DNA of 64,000 nucleotides, taken from contig NC_090132.1 in assembly GCF_040581485.1 (NCBI RefSeq), positions 1,065,001 to 1,129,000 on the forward strand. The letters run 5' to 3'. Positions 41,178 through 54,554 of the stretch are shown one piece after another. The notes beneath the pieces were generated by a model, which saw nothing but the letters and a program-made list of their open reading frames with translations, ran no database searches and was not told the DNA's origin. A program made the position numbers and the translations under genes. Numbering within the stretch: position 1 is the first letter of the stretch; each line of letters starts with the position of its first letter. The DNA is from Linepithema humile. Its lineage: Eukaryota > Arthropoda > Insecta > Hymenoptera > Formicidae.

Positions 41178-41220
41178 ACAAAACGTAAAATGATACAAAA
41201 CGTAAAATGATACAAAACGT
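41178..41220. repeat. 17-mer tandem repeat, 2.5 copies
   Basis: The unit ACAAAACGTAAAATGAT occurs twice exactly (41178-41194 and 41195-41211), followed by a 9-base partial copy. Confidence 0.92.
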
Positions 41221-44200
41221 TTCAGTCCAATTTTTGGGATGTATTTTAACGTTTACAGTCTGGTAAGATTATAGCCGGTGATAGCGATCACGCCTTAACG
41301 CCGTGCGGCAGCAAAATTATGTGTTTATCAGGTAATCTTAAAGCCGGTGCTTTTTCACGCATCGCTGATTGGCCGAGAATTCCGATCTGAACAGGTGCCG
41401 TGAGAAGCTCGCTCGTAAAAAGCCATCAGGTATTTACACACCCGCTCGCACGCGTCGCTCGTTCATACATAAGATGCGGTCCGCCCTCTCCGAAATCACC
41501 CTCTTTTAGAATCGAGCGCACCGGCGCGCACGCGTGGGTATTAAATTAATGTAGTCGACTCCGTAGCCGGCGATTAAACAAAGGGTGAAAATTGAGCACT
41601 CTCCCCTCCCCCGTAGCTCAGTACCGACGGTGATCCCAACTGCGGGCGGCACGCACACAATTCGGGTCGACTACGTACATTTACACTCGCGCACACATAC
41701 ACACATCTGTGCATTTCGTGCTTCGGTACGCATCCCGCGCAACACAATCAACCGTGTCTGCGTGTACGCCGATTTGCGCGTACATATATACGCACAAGTT
41801 CTCGCACACTGACGCACACGGTGGTCTCACGCTCGAGTAACCGCTGTGTGCGTACACGCGAGCGAGAAGCGTGTGTGTACGATAAGAGAACACGCACATA
41901 AGAGCGCGCGTGGTGTGCGAGAGGTCCGCATATATACAGGGTACCCTTGTATGCTGCTCTCGCACTATCCTTGAGCCAATTAATAAAATTAAGTAATTAA
42001 CAAAAAGTATCTAGTCATCAATAGCTATTTAATATAATTTCGGAATAAAATTTGTGCTCCGCAATAAGAATAAGTTAACAGAACTTTATGGCTTTTCTCT
42101 ACTCTTTCGAAGTAAACTTTAACTTTTAAGCAAATTTTAATTTAAGGATTAGTCGAAAAGATATTTGAAGTTAAGAGAATGTCGGAAATAAAAAAACAAA
42201 TTTAGATGAAAACAAGTTAAATTTTCAGGAAGAGAAAATTGATCCCACGTTAATGGCTCATAAATAAGAAGCTCATAAACACAAGAAAATGCTAGGACAC
42301 CCGTTATACGGTGCGCTCGCGCGCTTCTATACCTATGTACACAACCGGGCGGCCGCCGTGGGGTGGCCGGGCGTGGGCTTCGTTCGTTGAATGCGGTTTA
42401 ATATTAATGGGAACTGATGATAAGCAGCGCAAACAAGCGTCGAGTCTCCCGGGAGAGATCTGCCTTCTGTTAGCCGGCGTGCAGCGGGGGGCCCGACACA
42501 CGCGCGTCGCACACCGACGCGAGAGACACGTCGGCGGCGTGGTTTCGCGCCGCGCCATCCACAGGCTACCGTCATTCCGCGGTTGCCGTTGCTGCGCGGG
42601 CGGCGTAGGGCGCGCAACTCCCGAAAGGGCAAAAGGGAGAGGCAAACGCGGTGGCCAATGGGGGGGCACAAGGGGGTCCGTCGTTTACCCGTGTATACGC
42701 ACGTGCCCCCGAGGATACGTCCTCGTCGTATCGATGTAACGCGTGTAAATCAGCGAAAACGAGGGGTGGGGGGGAGGGGAGGGGGCGAGGAGGATGATCG
42801 TTTGCCGCTACTTACTTTGTACGTACGGGCCCCTCTGCCGCGGGATCGCTTGCGGATTGCGCTCCAGCCAACCTATTCGCTATCGATGCTTGCCATAAAG
42901 CGGAGTGTTTGCTCGCCAAATTAGAAAACCATCGACGAGCGACCCGTCGAAGGGAGTGTACGCGCGGCTGAAACCCAAAATCGGGCAAGTGGTCGCAGTC
43001 AGTCGACGGTCCCGACCACTGTTCTGCTTGAAATAACACGGGGGGATACACTGGCCGGAGCGTATAAAGGCAGGCGTCGATATAGTATCTTATTAATGAA
43101 ATGCCACGGTTAACTTTAAACTCGGCAATGTATTTTAATGCATCTCAATGTGGGCTTTTTCGGTCTCGTAATTTCTACTCTGCAAATAAAATATCCTTTC
43201 TAATTTTTCCGGTGTGTTTGTTATTAATGTATCTTTCAATACATATCGCACAAAGGTTTTTAAATAAATTCGAGAGATCGCAATTTTTTTATATATACTA
43301 CAGTATAAAAATGCTTTAATCTTATAGTACATTCCCTGTCATAAGTTTTCTTTAATAAAGGCATATTAAATTTTTTATTCTACTTAAAGGTAGGATTAGA
43401 TAATCATCAAATCGCGAGATTGTGGCGAATAGTGCGTAATATTCAGTAAACCGATATAACTCGTTCTGGTCAATCGAGAAAACCAAAGAGCTTTGTTCTG
43501 CAGCATGTGAAATAATGAAAGATGACTGATATTCTAACAATAAGCGGAATTGTAACAGTATCAAGCACTTTATAACCAGTAGCGTCAGAGTGATACGCGC
43601 AGAACTACGAATTCCCGATTCGTACGCGGAGCGTACATCGTGCGCTCTGAAAAAATTAACCCCAAAAAAACATGCCAAAAAATCGAGCGACACAAGTTTG
43701 GCCCGAAAATGCAAGCACGATGGAGCGCGCGCGCGCGCGCGGAGGCAAACCCGTAGAGCACGGGGCTCATATCGTATTAATAGGCAATCCGGACAGCCGA
43801 GGGGTGTCATAAACTCAACCCCCTAATACTCGCCTAAACTACCTCGGTTAAATAATGGAATCCCTATTCCCACCTCCTGCTGCCGCGCTGCCGCTGCTGC
43901 CGCCGCCGCCGCCGCCGCTGTTCTGCCAAATTCCTCTCCGCGCCGGCTCCTTGCTCGCCGACTCCCGCGCTATGAGCCGACGAATCGTCAACGAGCTTCC
44001 ACGTCCTCCACGGGATTTCGACGCCGAAGACGCGGCAATCCGCTTGCCCGCCTTGACAGCCTGCATCCGAGCTGGGAAGCGGTAACCTCGCGTGAATTAG
44101 CTATCGCCCGCTTGCTAATTCATATGCCGGCGGCGTATTACGTGCCCGCGTTCAACTCATCTACCTACCGCGCTCAGTTAATTATAAGCGTACGCGTCAT

Positions 44201-44479
44201 TTAAATTGCAATCGAGTATTTTGCGATAGTTCGGTCGGTGGGAGAGGGAGGGGAGGGGGGTATGAAATAGCCCGGCCGTATTGTCGACGGATCAAATTAC
44301 AGAGACACGTCGCCTCGATACACCGCGCCGCGCTCCAAAAAGTGGCAATTGCGTAAATTGGCTCTGCCATGAATCGCGTCGCGCTTAATTAATCGGCTGC
44401 GAGAGTAGGGCAATGCGCGAGGTTATCCACTTTCAGCCGTGAAGCTTAATTTGCCGAAACTCTGCAATCTAAAATTGCT

Positions 44480-44730
44480 TACTTGCAAATCGCTGCGATC
44501 CAAAAAATAATTATTTGGCAATAATTTGCATCGTGTTATTGCTATTATTTTTTCTATTCTTTTCGGTATGCACTTGGCATAATTGGCCGAAAGAAATTAT
44601 ATTATTTTTGCTTTATATGTATTGCACAATGTACATAAAGCAAAATAATACTTGTTTGCAAACCGCTATAATGCAAAAATATTGATGATTTGGTAATAAT
44701 TTGTGTTATCGTCATTTTTCTATTGTTTTT
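44480..44730. repeat. diverged tandem duplication with central hairpin
   Basis: The segment 44480-44561 recurs at 44649-44730. Both run ACTTG-TTGCAAA-CGCT, then CAAAAA-AT, ATTTGG-AATAATTTG, GTGTTAT and TTTTTCTATT in the same order. Between them, 44600-44621 and 44632-44650 form a near-perfect AT-rich hairpin (TATTATTTTTGCTTTATATG against CATAAAGCAAAATAATA). No coding capacity is seen. Confidence 0.7.
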
Positions 44731-47700
44731 AGTGCGATAAGATAATTTATATTATTGCTATTTTCTGAAATGTCTGCTAGGACGAGTGGTCTAAAGAAAT
44801 GCTAAGATTTTTATGCTATCCTATCTACATGACAAAGCAGAATAATGCTTTAATGACGAGACTTTCGTAAAATTATAATTGCGATTTTCTTCTTAATCTT
44901 GCTTCTTCAATTTAGTTCAGTCAATTATTAACTCTGCGCGCTATAATCTTCTTTTCACAACGCGGTATCTGCTTGCCGTTAATATTGTTCGAGATAGTTA
45001 TTCTGAGATTGCGCTTTCAAACAGAGGCAAAGAGAGACAGAGAGCGGGGGCGGAGTCTCCGCTCGCGACGATCTCATTGGGATGCGGCTAGGATTCAAAG
45101 TTTGCGTAAACGTAGCGAGCGTTTAAAATAGCGTAGCGAGAAGTTTGCACTTGGGCTTATACCCAAGCACGAATTACCTTTCGCTTAAGAGCTAATTAAG
45201 AGATGGTTCCATTCGGTGGCTCGTCGGGGAGCAACTCTAGCGGAAACAAAATTCCACCGACCTAGCAACGTGTCCTGACCCCGGGATCCGAAATGCGAGG
45301 ATAGCAAACCCTCCGTCGTCCTGTGATAGCTCTATATATATATACGTACATATATACAATACATATATAAATATATATATATGTGATTTTGTGTATATAT
45401 ATATATATGTATGTGTGTATATATATGTATGTATATATATATATATATATATGTATGTATATACTAGGACCAACCCAGAGTATAATCGTTACGACGTACT
45501 GTAGACAGATAAGAGCATCGACTGCTTCCGCCTCGATTCCCTCTTCCTTCTCTTCGCCATCGTGTTCCCTTCGTTCCCTTATCCGCAACTCCAAAAAGCA
45601 TACAGTCCTCCCGGATTCCCTGGAGTCGACTTAGATATCCCGAGTAGATTCCTAAAGTGGCGGACGATCCTCGATGAACCGTGACCGCTCAGGATTCGGT
45701 GGATCTTCGCATTGGAAGCGAGATAGTAACTCGATTCGTTGAATGTACGCCACGTTTACCTGATTTTGCACGAATATGTATACTAAAAAATATATTATCT
45801 CTTTCTTTTTTTTAGAAATCTTTTTTTTAACGCACTATTTGCTGCGATAGCTTTGTATATTTCAAATTTGGGATGGTATGGTAAATATTTTTAAATCCTA
45901 AACAGAATCTTCAGTTTAGACTTAATTAACGAAAAATTTAATGTTGTAAAATCATTGCAAAGGAAAAGTTGAAAATAACTTTAAATTATTATTAACGCGT
46001 TTCTTTTTTTACTAAAAATTATATTTGAGATTTTAGCGAGTAAAATACTCAAGCAAAGTGCGCGGCACAAGTTTACGCAAAACATTTCGTACGAAAATAC
46101 ATATCGATATCTATGTGAAACATTAATGGGGGAGTCATCAGGTAACTATTTTTCGTTTGTTTTGCTTTGCGTGCGGGTGCGAAACGTAAATCCGAACGCT
46201 TTGCGGCGTAAGAAAGAAACGAAACGATATGGAAAAGTAGTGTCGGAAATCGTAAAGCGCTCGACACCTCGCTCCTCCTGGACAAATAAGACGGCGCACG
46301 AGAGGATGAGGTGACAACGACGACAACGACGACGACGGCGGTAGCAATGCGTCGTCGGACGTGCGACATATCGGAGTCGACAAGATTCGGTCGTCTTCCA
46401 CTCGGCTTGGAAGAACAAGAGAGATGAGGACAGGCGAATCAGAAGCCGTAAGAGAGAAAGGGAGGGGGGAAGCGAGATGGAGTGCACGACGATGTTGACT
46501 GGGGACGTCGGGGGCCGAGGGTGGCAGCTAAATAATAATTCTCACTTAACTAACTCGGTTAACTAGCTTCGCCGCGGCTAATAATAAAGGAGTCGTCGTA
46601 CGTACAGCATCGCCTGGCGGTGGGTCGACACTCTGGTAGAGGGAGGACGAAGAGAGAGAGAGAGAGATAGAGGAACGGAGAGGAGAGGAGAGGATCATTT
46701 TCAGAGGACGAGGGTGGGAAAGGGGACGACGAGCGGACGGCCGCGGAGCGCGTCCGAGGTCTGAAGTCAATTTGTCGGGGAATGCGTTGGCAACACGTGT
46801 GCCACTCGCAAGGCCCTGCGTCCTCTCTTGTCCCTCCGGCCCCCCTCGCGCTGTCCAACGGCAAGTATGCCCTACGAAAAATCCTCCACGACGTCTAAGC
46901 GGGACGCGGGGGGACCATTGTGGACCTGCCACGAAAAAGGCAGGCAATTAAGTCCGGCGAGATTCGAGAAGAACGATCGGGCCAAGAGACTCGCAGAGTC
47001 TCTCCGCCGGAGAGACGGGGCTCTCTTTCGATCGCCGAGTGAAGTGACCCGTGGACGTTTCCCGCGGTGGCGCACGGGTTCGACGTTTTGACCCTCATCA
47101 AGGGATACACGCGTTTTTCATAAGTGAGCTTGCTTGGGCGGAACGGTGATATAAGTCATCTTTTTCCTTCGCTTTTAATGAAGGAAATTATTTCTCAGAG
47201 GACGTTGCGCACAAAACTCATTTATCTTACTACAATACCGAATTGGGGATATATATATAAAAAAAAAAAGGAAATTTGTAGCTTTATAATTTTATCGGAA
47301 TAATTACACGGAAAATTAGCTTATCAATATCGCATTTTTATAATAGATTAATTATTGCGATCAGAGGCACATTTTCCGGGTTGCAGTTCGAGCAAAGGAT
47401 TATATTTACATACTATTCTCAAGTTCCTCATTTAGCATAAACTCCTCGTAATGCACGAACGAATAGGAAAAAATCTTATTTTAGAGATCTTACTTTGAAG
47501 AACGGATAATTAGTTGGGAATCTCGTCGAAGAAGCAGGCTAGTTTCGCAGTCTGCATCGGAAGACGGGAAGTCCGAAATGAGTGCGGGAATGACGAGTGT
47601 CCTCGAATTCGTAGAATCTTTCCGTCCTAACCAGGATCTGTCCGTATGTTTTTTTAACAAGGGACAACACTCGTGCATCAACATAGTAATAAATTAGACA

Positions 47701-50700
47701 ATCCCCCTCTCTTTGCGAGCTAAATAAAGCGATTCCTAAAAACAGTCCACGCGCGATACTTTTAAATCATTATCTCGTATTACGATATATCTTTACTACT
47801 AGTTGTCGACTTATTACTTGGGTGTTGTTTTATCAAATTTTCCCCACATAATGCCGTATATTGTAGATATGTCTTCCATTTTTTACATTCTTTAAAAATA
47901 TTAAATCAAAAATACCGAATATCGTGCATTTTTCCGCTTGGACGCATTTTAAACCTGTGATACCGGCTACCGGAGAAGCAGCCAAACAGAGATAAACATT
48001 CTTTATGGATCAGCGAGCTGTGCTCGTCTTGCGATACATCTCTTATTCGCAGGAATTCCGATCCCTGGATCGAGATTCTCGCAGAATGTATCGGTATTTC
48101 GAGAGCTACGAGCGCATTTATTCGCCTCATTAGGCTATAATATACTGCTCCGGTCTCTCTTTCGATTCGCGATTATTATGTGTTAATAGCACAAAATAAA
48201 ATCGCGCTGAAGATTCTCCAATAAGAATGACGGCAGTTTCCGCGAGCGACATATTTTTCTTCCAATTTCAAATCGCGATAATAATTCTTCGATAATAATT
48301 CTTAAAGCGAGATGTTAGAGCGCCTCGGAAACATTTTGCTCTCGCTATTGCCTCGAACAGACCCCGCTTATTACCGCGTCTCGGCGCGGCGCAGTGACGT
48401 ACGAGGAGTCAATTAGACGGATACACCCGGAGCAGTGAGTTGTATCCGCATAAGGCGACGCGCCTCTTTCTTTTTTTTTTCTCCGGCGGTGCAGATGCGA
48501 GGATCCGATGAACCTTACGGTCGTCGGGGTCGCGTCCGCAGCCGGCCACTACGTAGGTATCCACTTATAAACACGACCCTACTTACTCTTTCCGTAGTCC
48601 TGGCCTCGTAGGACTCGCGTCAGAGCGGTAAAAGGGTAGATAGATACACGGCACGGTATTAGTAGGTATTAGGTGTTGGCCTGGGAACGACTGCACGTGC
48701 TGGCGAGGAATCCCATCCCTCCTGCGAGTTCGGATAATTCTTTAAGTGCTTCCTTTCCCCCCGCTCGCGCCGCCGCCGCCGCCGCCCACGACGCCGCCGC
48801 TCTCTTACCCGGGGGCCGATCCTCGGTCTCGACCTACCCCCGACTACCCCATCAGACCGATGTGCTCGCGGTGCCACTTCAGGATCTATATACGACCCGC
48901 TCTCTTTTCCGTCCTCTTCTTTGTCGTCCTCGGCGCCGGGGATACTGCCGGGGTAGCTTTTAGCAATTTTCCGTATGCACCTACTAATCTCCGATCCTCC
49001 GCGCGCGAGAAACGGAGAAAGCGAGATGGAAGGAGGGAGAGAGAGGGACGCCTTAACGTAATGCCGTTAATCTCCTTAGCGATGCGAAAGTTAAGTGGCT
49101 TCAGATTGAATGCGCTGTAATGAGTGGATGAGAGAGCAGTTCCGATATCAGGAGGGAAATACGCCATGTGCATCGGACTCGAGATGTAATCTCAAAAAAA
49201 CATCAATATAGCGCGATCGCAGGAGAAGATGATGCAAATCGCACTTATTTGTTTAGAAAGCGTACGGAGATTGTATATCTTTCACATTGCCTTTCATCCT
49301 ATTGTTTCATTCCATTGTTATACAGATCTGCGTAGATTTTTCTAACGATTAATAAATATTTTTCATATTTAATATTTAATATGATAAACTAACTGCTCTC
49401 GTTCGCGACAACGGCCGCATTGAGAAATATTTAGTTGCGAGAACGCGAACAGTTTAGCGAACGCATATTCAGCCTCGCAGCTCGACGATGAATAAGAATC
49501 CAAGCACCGTGAACATGCGCGGCGTAATGCTTGACTCGACTTCCGCTTGAATTTCCCTAGCATCCGTGGCGTTTTCGTTAATTTGTCGATTCCTGCGTGC
49601 AGGGTCGCGCGCGCGTTGCGTCATAAATAGAGCATTACCACCGCAAATTTGAAACGTCGAGTTTCATAATTGCGATGATATTACTACACGCGAGGCTCGT
49701 AACTTCCGCAACTAGTCAGAGTCGGGCGACGCGGCGCACGCTGTGTGCCCGGTAAATGACATAATTATCCCTGAATGAGTACGCGCGGATCGAGCGCATG
49801 CAGTACCGCGGATGAGTAAAATTACTTGTATGGCAGCCAGTTTTCCGCATCTGCTCATTCTCGCGCGATGAACAAAATAATCCCGCCAAGTACCCTATTT
49901 ACATGCCAGAATTGTGTTCGCGCGTGCACCCGATATAGCGTCAAGTTTGTCGGCAAGGACATCTCGGAAAGCCATTAAAAGGGGTGATGCCGGGTGCGCT
50001 GCCGCAGAAGAGTCAACGAACCGTTCGAAGATGCCCGAACATCTGGATGAAATTAAGTCGAACTCTCTTCCGTAGACACGCTGTCTCCGAACGCGTTTCC
50101 ACAGTTTCGTATTTCTTTTATCCCTGTCGCTTATTTATTTAAAATCGGTTTCCTATTCCGACCGGAAAGACTAACAAAGATGTTTATGAAGGAATTTGCT
50201 ACGCGTCTGATATTGTGACATAATCTACAAGCGCACTAAAAGTTATAAATTAAGATCGCTGCGATATAAATGTGAGCGTTCTTTTTTTTTAACAAGAAAA
50301 GAAGAAAATAACAAAAATGTTAAATTTAAGCTTTTGTTACCATTCACGCAAAGTGTTTCAGATTTTCTATTCATATTTGCACGGTTAATAATATCTAAAA
50401 AATTAATTTTAGCTTATTTAAATATACCATTATTTAGCTTATTTAAATACACTATCGCGGAGGACTGTGATTAGGGGAATATAGAAAGAATTACAGAAAA
50501 TTAAGCGAGATGTAGAAACTTTAAGATTATAAATTTGCTCTTTATATTTGAACGAGAGCGCGGATTAATTAAGCGTTGGGAACTTGTACAAGCACTGAGA
50601 CAAGTGATGAAATTTATAACATAGGCGTTCTCAATCGCGTGGAATAACGATCTACACCTCATTGACAATCCCATCAGCACACCGCAGATCACAATTCCCA

Positions 50701-51059
50701 CACCTGCTAACATATTCACGTGAAATTATCGCGTGCCGAAATGTGATTTTGTAATTTCTTAATAAAATCGGGATTACAAATACACGGGGCTTCCCCCCTC
50801 CCCTCCCCCCACCGTAAGCTCGAGCGGAGCGGCATTAAAATTCTATCGAGTTATCCACAGTTTTGATATTCCCGGTCGTTTGCCGGTGTGCGGCGTATCC
50901 AGCGGGATTTTTTTTCGCGATTCGACCGCGCGCGGCCGTACAATTAAAACAAAAGCGAGCGCGAGCGCCGGATAAATACGCTCGGCGCTAGGAAAGCGCT
51001 GCGGCGGCGACGAGCATTCGAGGCGCTTCGACATATTCGCGTGCAAAAAAAAAATCGAC
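44731..51059. other. intergenic desert, middle part
   Basis: No credible gene. It contains a TA/TATG repeat field (45330-45465), a GC island with a CAACGA-type triplet run (46312-46341) and purine-rich plus strand (46.4-46.75 kb), a GCC-rich patch (48767-48790) and AT-rich tracts (45.8-46.0, 47.2-47.9 and 50.2-50.5 kb). Confidence 0.5.
45330..45465. repeat. TA / TATG microsatellite field
   Basis: A mixture of (TA)n, TATG and TGTG units in which several runs are mutually complementary. ORFs over it are Tyr-Ile translations without meaning. Confidence 0.9.
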
Positions 51060-51169
51060 CGTTAACGGTGCCGTGGCCAAAGACAATTGTCAGGAGGGAA
51101 GTTCGTCGTTTCGCATTCGGGTATTACGCTCGACGATGAACAATGCCCTGCTCGCCGGGAGCGAACGCG

Positions 51170-51202
<33 letters not shown>
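51170..51202. repeat. A33 homopolymer tract
   Basis: 33 consecutive A on the plus strand, followed by about 40 bases of nearly pure purine. It could be the fossil poly(A) of a retrocopy pasted in the minus/plus sense, but no gene-like body or target-site duplication was recognised beside it, so a simple repeat is more likely. Confidence 0.9.
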
Positions 51203-51204
<2 letters not shown>

Positions 51205-52198
51205 AGAAGAGAGAAAAAAGAGGAGCGAGAGGGTGGAGCGGAGTGGCGCGGCGCGGGCGTTCGAAAGCGTCGACCTCGCCGGCATAGAATTTATAGGTAA
51301 TTATTTTTCTCGAGCGTACGGCCCGTTCGCCGTAGCGTCGAAGGTGAGATGAGGGGTTGGGCGACGCGGGTGGATCGCCGCGGCGGAGAGGGTGGGGTGC
51401 GTAATGGGGACTGCGAATGAGCCTCGTCAAGCGAGAATCCGCGTCGAACGGCGACTGCCATTGGGCGTGGAAACTAAAGCCAGATCGTGTCGCGGATGCG
51501 GGCGTACATTTTCTACGGGATCGTATACACACGGCGAACAGCGGAGGCCGAGATAGAGCGTGAGGGAGAAGGACGAGGAAGAGCCACTGGCGGTAGGATC
51601 GCAAATGGAGGACAGGGTGGAAGGAGACGCGGAGAAGGGCGAGGAGGACGCGCGTGCGAGCGAGAGAGAGAGAGAGAGAGAGAGAAAAAGAGGGGCGAGG
51701 GGTTGAGGTATATAACGCGACGATTGCCGGATGCGACCGTTCGTGCGAATTGCGCGCGGGGAACTTAGGTAGCGTGTACGCGAATCTCCGCGAGCGGGTG
51801 GTGGGGGAGGGAATGCAGACAAGGGCGGGAAGAGAGGACGGGGAGGTGGGGTGGTGGTGGAGAGAGAGACGAGCGTGAGGAAAGCTCGAACGTGAGCGAG
51901 GGTGAGGGGTTGTATAGATACGTCCCTGCGGCGGTGGTTTGTAATATTATGATAACCCTCCCTGCCTGCGCCTGCCCGCCCTCCCTCCTTCATCCTCGCT
52001 CTCCGTCGAACTCTCCTTCTCTCGCTCGCACTCGGTTCCCTCCTACGCGTACACCAGCCAGGCGGCCACCCTCTTTCAGCGGCCATGTTGCCGGGAAATA
52101 TGATTATTGTTATTATTTGCACCCTCCTTCGGTCGTATCCTCCTGACTCCTCACCTCTTCGTAACAGCCCCGTCATCCTGCCGGCGTGGCTGCCTTCG

Positions 52199-52200
<2 letters not shown>

Positions 52201-52229
<29 letters not shown>
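52201..52229. repeat. (TC)14 microsatellite
   Basis: 29 bases of TC alternation in the pyrimidine-biased half of the 51-53 kb island. Confidence 0.95.
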
Positions 52230-52231
<2 letters not shown>

Positions 52232-52753
52232 ATCGCTCTCCCCCTCCCCCCCCCCCGCTTTTTCTTGTCCTCTCCGTTCCTCTCGGGTAGCATCACCGCA
52301 TCCGTGGTATCCTGCGTAATGCTTTGCAGCTCTCTCTTCCGCATCCCTCTTCATCGTCACACGGAGGATCTCTGTCCCTCCTCCCGCTTTCTCGCTCTCT
52401 CGCGTCATCCTGCGACTGCATTCTCCCGCGTACTCCTCCCCCCCCTCCCCTCTCCCCGCGCGTCCTTCATGTGGAGATCTCTCTTCGCCGTGTCGCTGGC
52501 CGACGAATTGAGAGGAAACGAACGAGAACAGGGCCGAAGCAACCGCCCGTCAACCGAGACCGTTTTCCTCTCTCGCTTTCTACCCTCCCCTTTCATCTTT
52601 CGTCGTGCATCCGTACGGTTCTCTCTGTCGTTCTTCCAGTCGTCCTCCACTGTTCTCTGCTGCTCCTGCGGTTGCCCGGAAAACTTTACAATGCGAAATG
52701 CCATCCCTGCGTCGCACTTTTCGGCTCGCTCCGTCCTTCCAATTCCTCTCTCG

Positions 52754-52756
<3 letters not shown>

Positions 52757-52787
<31 letters not shown>
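52757..52787. repeat. (CT)15 microsatellite
   Basis: 31 bases of CT alternation in the same island. Confidence 0.95.
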
Positions 52788-52790
<3 letters not shown>

Positions 52791-53000
52791 TTCTCGCTTT
52801 ATCTTTCTCGTGATTGCGCGCGGGCCCTCTTTTTTGTTTTTTTCATCCGCTGCCCGCTCCCTCTTTCCCTCATTGCTCCTACCCCGCTCCAGCTTTCCGC
52901 GCGCGGTTCATTCCAACTCGTCCCTGCGGAAACGTTTCATCGACCGAGACCGCCATTCTCGGCCTTTTTTCCTTCGGGCTTTTCTCGCCTCCTCGAACTT

Positions 53001-53744
53001 TCCTCGCGTGTCTAATATCGGGGGTTATTTTTCAGCCGGCGAAAATCCCGCGTGAAAATCGCCGTACGCATTAAATACCATTGGCCGCGATCAATATAGG
53101 ATAGCTGACGCAACACCATCGTAAAACAGAATATGCTTAAAAGCGCCGCAATTATGCGTTATTTAAAGCAAATTGGGCGGCGAATTTGCGGGGAAATTGC
53201 GATAAACATTATTTTAGTATATTTCAAAACAAATTATCCTATTTTGTGTTCGCATAAGAAATTAATTCTTTCGTAGCAATTGCGCGAGGCATTGTCTTGT
53301 AATTTAGCTATTCCAGTTTTTAATTCTCCAGAATGTATAGTTTAATATTTTAATTTAAAGTAACACACGCGCGCGTCGTGAAAAGTGAGTGCGTAGCTCA
53401 CGACATTAACAATGACTTTCCGTGATGCTGGCACGTACAAGTTAATTACCCCACGATGAAAAATAAATACGCCAGCATTGCACCAAAAATATACAACACA
53501 TTTGAATTCTCAACGCATATTTAGCGTTAAATGTAGCCGTCTAATTCTCATTGCGTTGTCCCATTTCATCTGTTTACACCGTATGCGATTTTTATATTAA
53601 AGGCATAAAGCACGGAATGAAACATTTAGCGTTAAATGTGTGTTGCGAAGCGAAAATTATAATTTTCAGAAAAAATTAACGCCATCGATAAGAAATGCGT
53701 CGTGTATAAAGCGTCACCGAAGCGTAATCTCTTACTACTCTGTA
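53001..53744. other. AT-rich spacer before the triplicated unit
   Basis: No gene seen. A 16-mer, ATTTAGCGTTAAATGT, occurs twice (near 53519 and 53622). Confidence 0.55.
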
Positions 53745-53980
53745 GCTTCTATCCCGAAGAAAAGCTCAATTCTAAACGGATAGACAGCAGTAATGCGCTT
53801 GGAATAGACGTAGCTCTGGTACACGTAATTCACCGTAAACTCGCTTAATCGTGTTATTCGAGCTTCTCGCCGTAAACCACGAGCGTAGATATGTAATGGT
53901 AGCGTTAAAGCTAATAAGGACTGTAAGGTGCTTGGGAATAGAGGCACGGAACAAAGGAAATGTTGGATGGTGGGCATTCA
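53745..53980. repeat. diverged triplicated unit, copy 1
   Basis: This copy shares with the copies at 54165-54420 and 54555-54840 an ordered set of blocks: ACGGATA-AGCA near the start, then CGTAATTC-CC-GTAAACTCG (53824-53843), a TTATTCGAG block, and ATGTAATGGTAGCGTTAAAG (53891-53910) before AATAAGGA. The minus-strand reading gives short ORFs, but nucleotide similarity extends beyond them, so it is treated as a repeat. Confidence 0.8.
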
Positions 53981-54164
53981 CAGGGAAGAACAAAAGCGGA
54001 AATAAGCGATGAAACGATGAAACAAAAAATGCAACAAAAAACGCGGGAGAGGTTGATTTCTCAGCCGTGATAGACCGGGGAGTTATATCGATAATACATA
54101 GACGGATTATACGTGCACGGCAGAGCGTGATGTCTACAGCCTCTTAGAAAATAATGGATTCTTT

Positions 54165-54420
54165 TTAACATTTTAAACCGACGTGGAACAATAATACGCC
54201 CTCGAACAATCGTAGAGCTCTCGTACCCGTAATTCTCCGCAAACTCGATTAATATTATTCGAGGCACAGAAGCGGATAGGGAAACGGTATTGCGCTTCAA
54301 ACAGAGATGTAGCTTTATCATATATAACTGGTGGAATAATAAAGACTGTGACACATACAATGTCGAAGGACAAAAGATAGAGACGAGGAAAGAAATGTTG
54401 AAAAACAGGCACCGAGGGAT
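54165..54420. repeat. diverged triplicated unit, copy 2
   Basis: The most diverged of the three copies. It keeps CGTAATTCTCCGCAAACTCG (54227-54246) and ATTATTCGAG, then AATAATAAAGACTGTGAC in place of the AATAAGGACTG end, and the GGAAAGAAATGTTG block that matches GGAAATGTTGG of copy 1. Confidence 0.7.
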
Positions 54421-54554
54421 AGAAAAATGATGAAAAACGAAGACACAGTGAGAAAAAGTTGAGAAAAATGCTGAAAATAAATAAATAAGGTATTTTGATT
54501 GTGACAGCTACGGAACGTTTATTAGTTAATTATGGCTCATTTCGAGAACCGCTC

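Larger units (their letters stand above)
33121..44479. other. intergenic desert between slouch and mRpL2, left part
   Basis: No credible gene. The DNA alternates between AT-rich tracts (33.4-34.4, 36.2-37.3, 39.5-40.0, 40.6-41.2 and 42.0-42.3 kb) and small GC islands (37.4-37.8, 38.2-39.2 and 42.3-43.0 kb). It holds TA and TATG repeats (35.5-35.9 kb), a GTC/GAC fold-back (38813-38850), a tandem 17-mer (41178-41220) and a short GC run near 43730. Confidence 0.5.
51060..53000. other. GC island with a switch in purine/pyrimidine strand bias
   Basis: The plus strand is strongly purine-rich from about 51160 to 51900, with GA, GGAGG and AGGAGG runs and (GA)n at 51662-51685. It then becomes strongly pyrimidine-rich from about 51950 to 52990, with (TC)n at 52201-52229 and (CT)n at 52757-52787. 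The turn-over point near 51930 is next to a CGGCCATGTTG Pho/YY1-like site (52081-52090). Long ORFs on both strands are low-complexity and not believable as genes. Confidence 0.7.

Noticed and set aside
43352..43810. 152-residue minus-strand ORF
   Set aside because: Composition looks random, contains the GC-run translation (RARARA) and matches no family.
51427..52344. 305-residue minus-strand ORF
   Set aside because: Low-complexity Arg/Glu and Ser/Pro/Leu tracts from GA/CT repeats; no recognisable domain.
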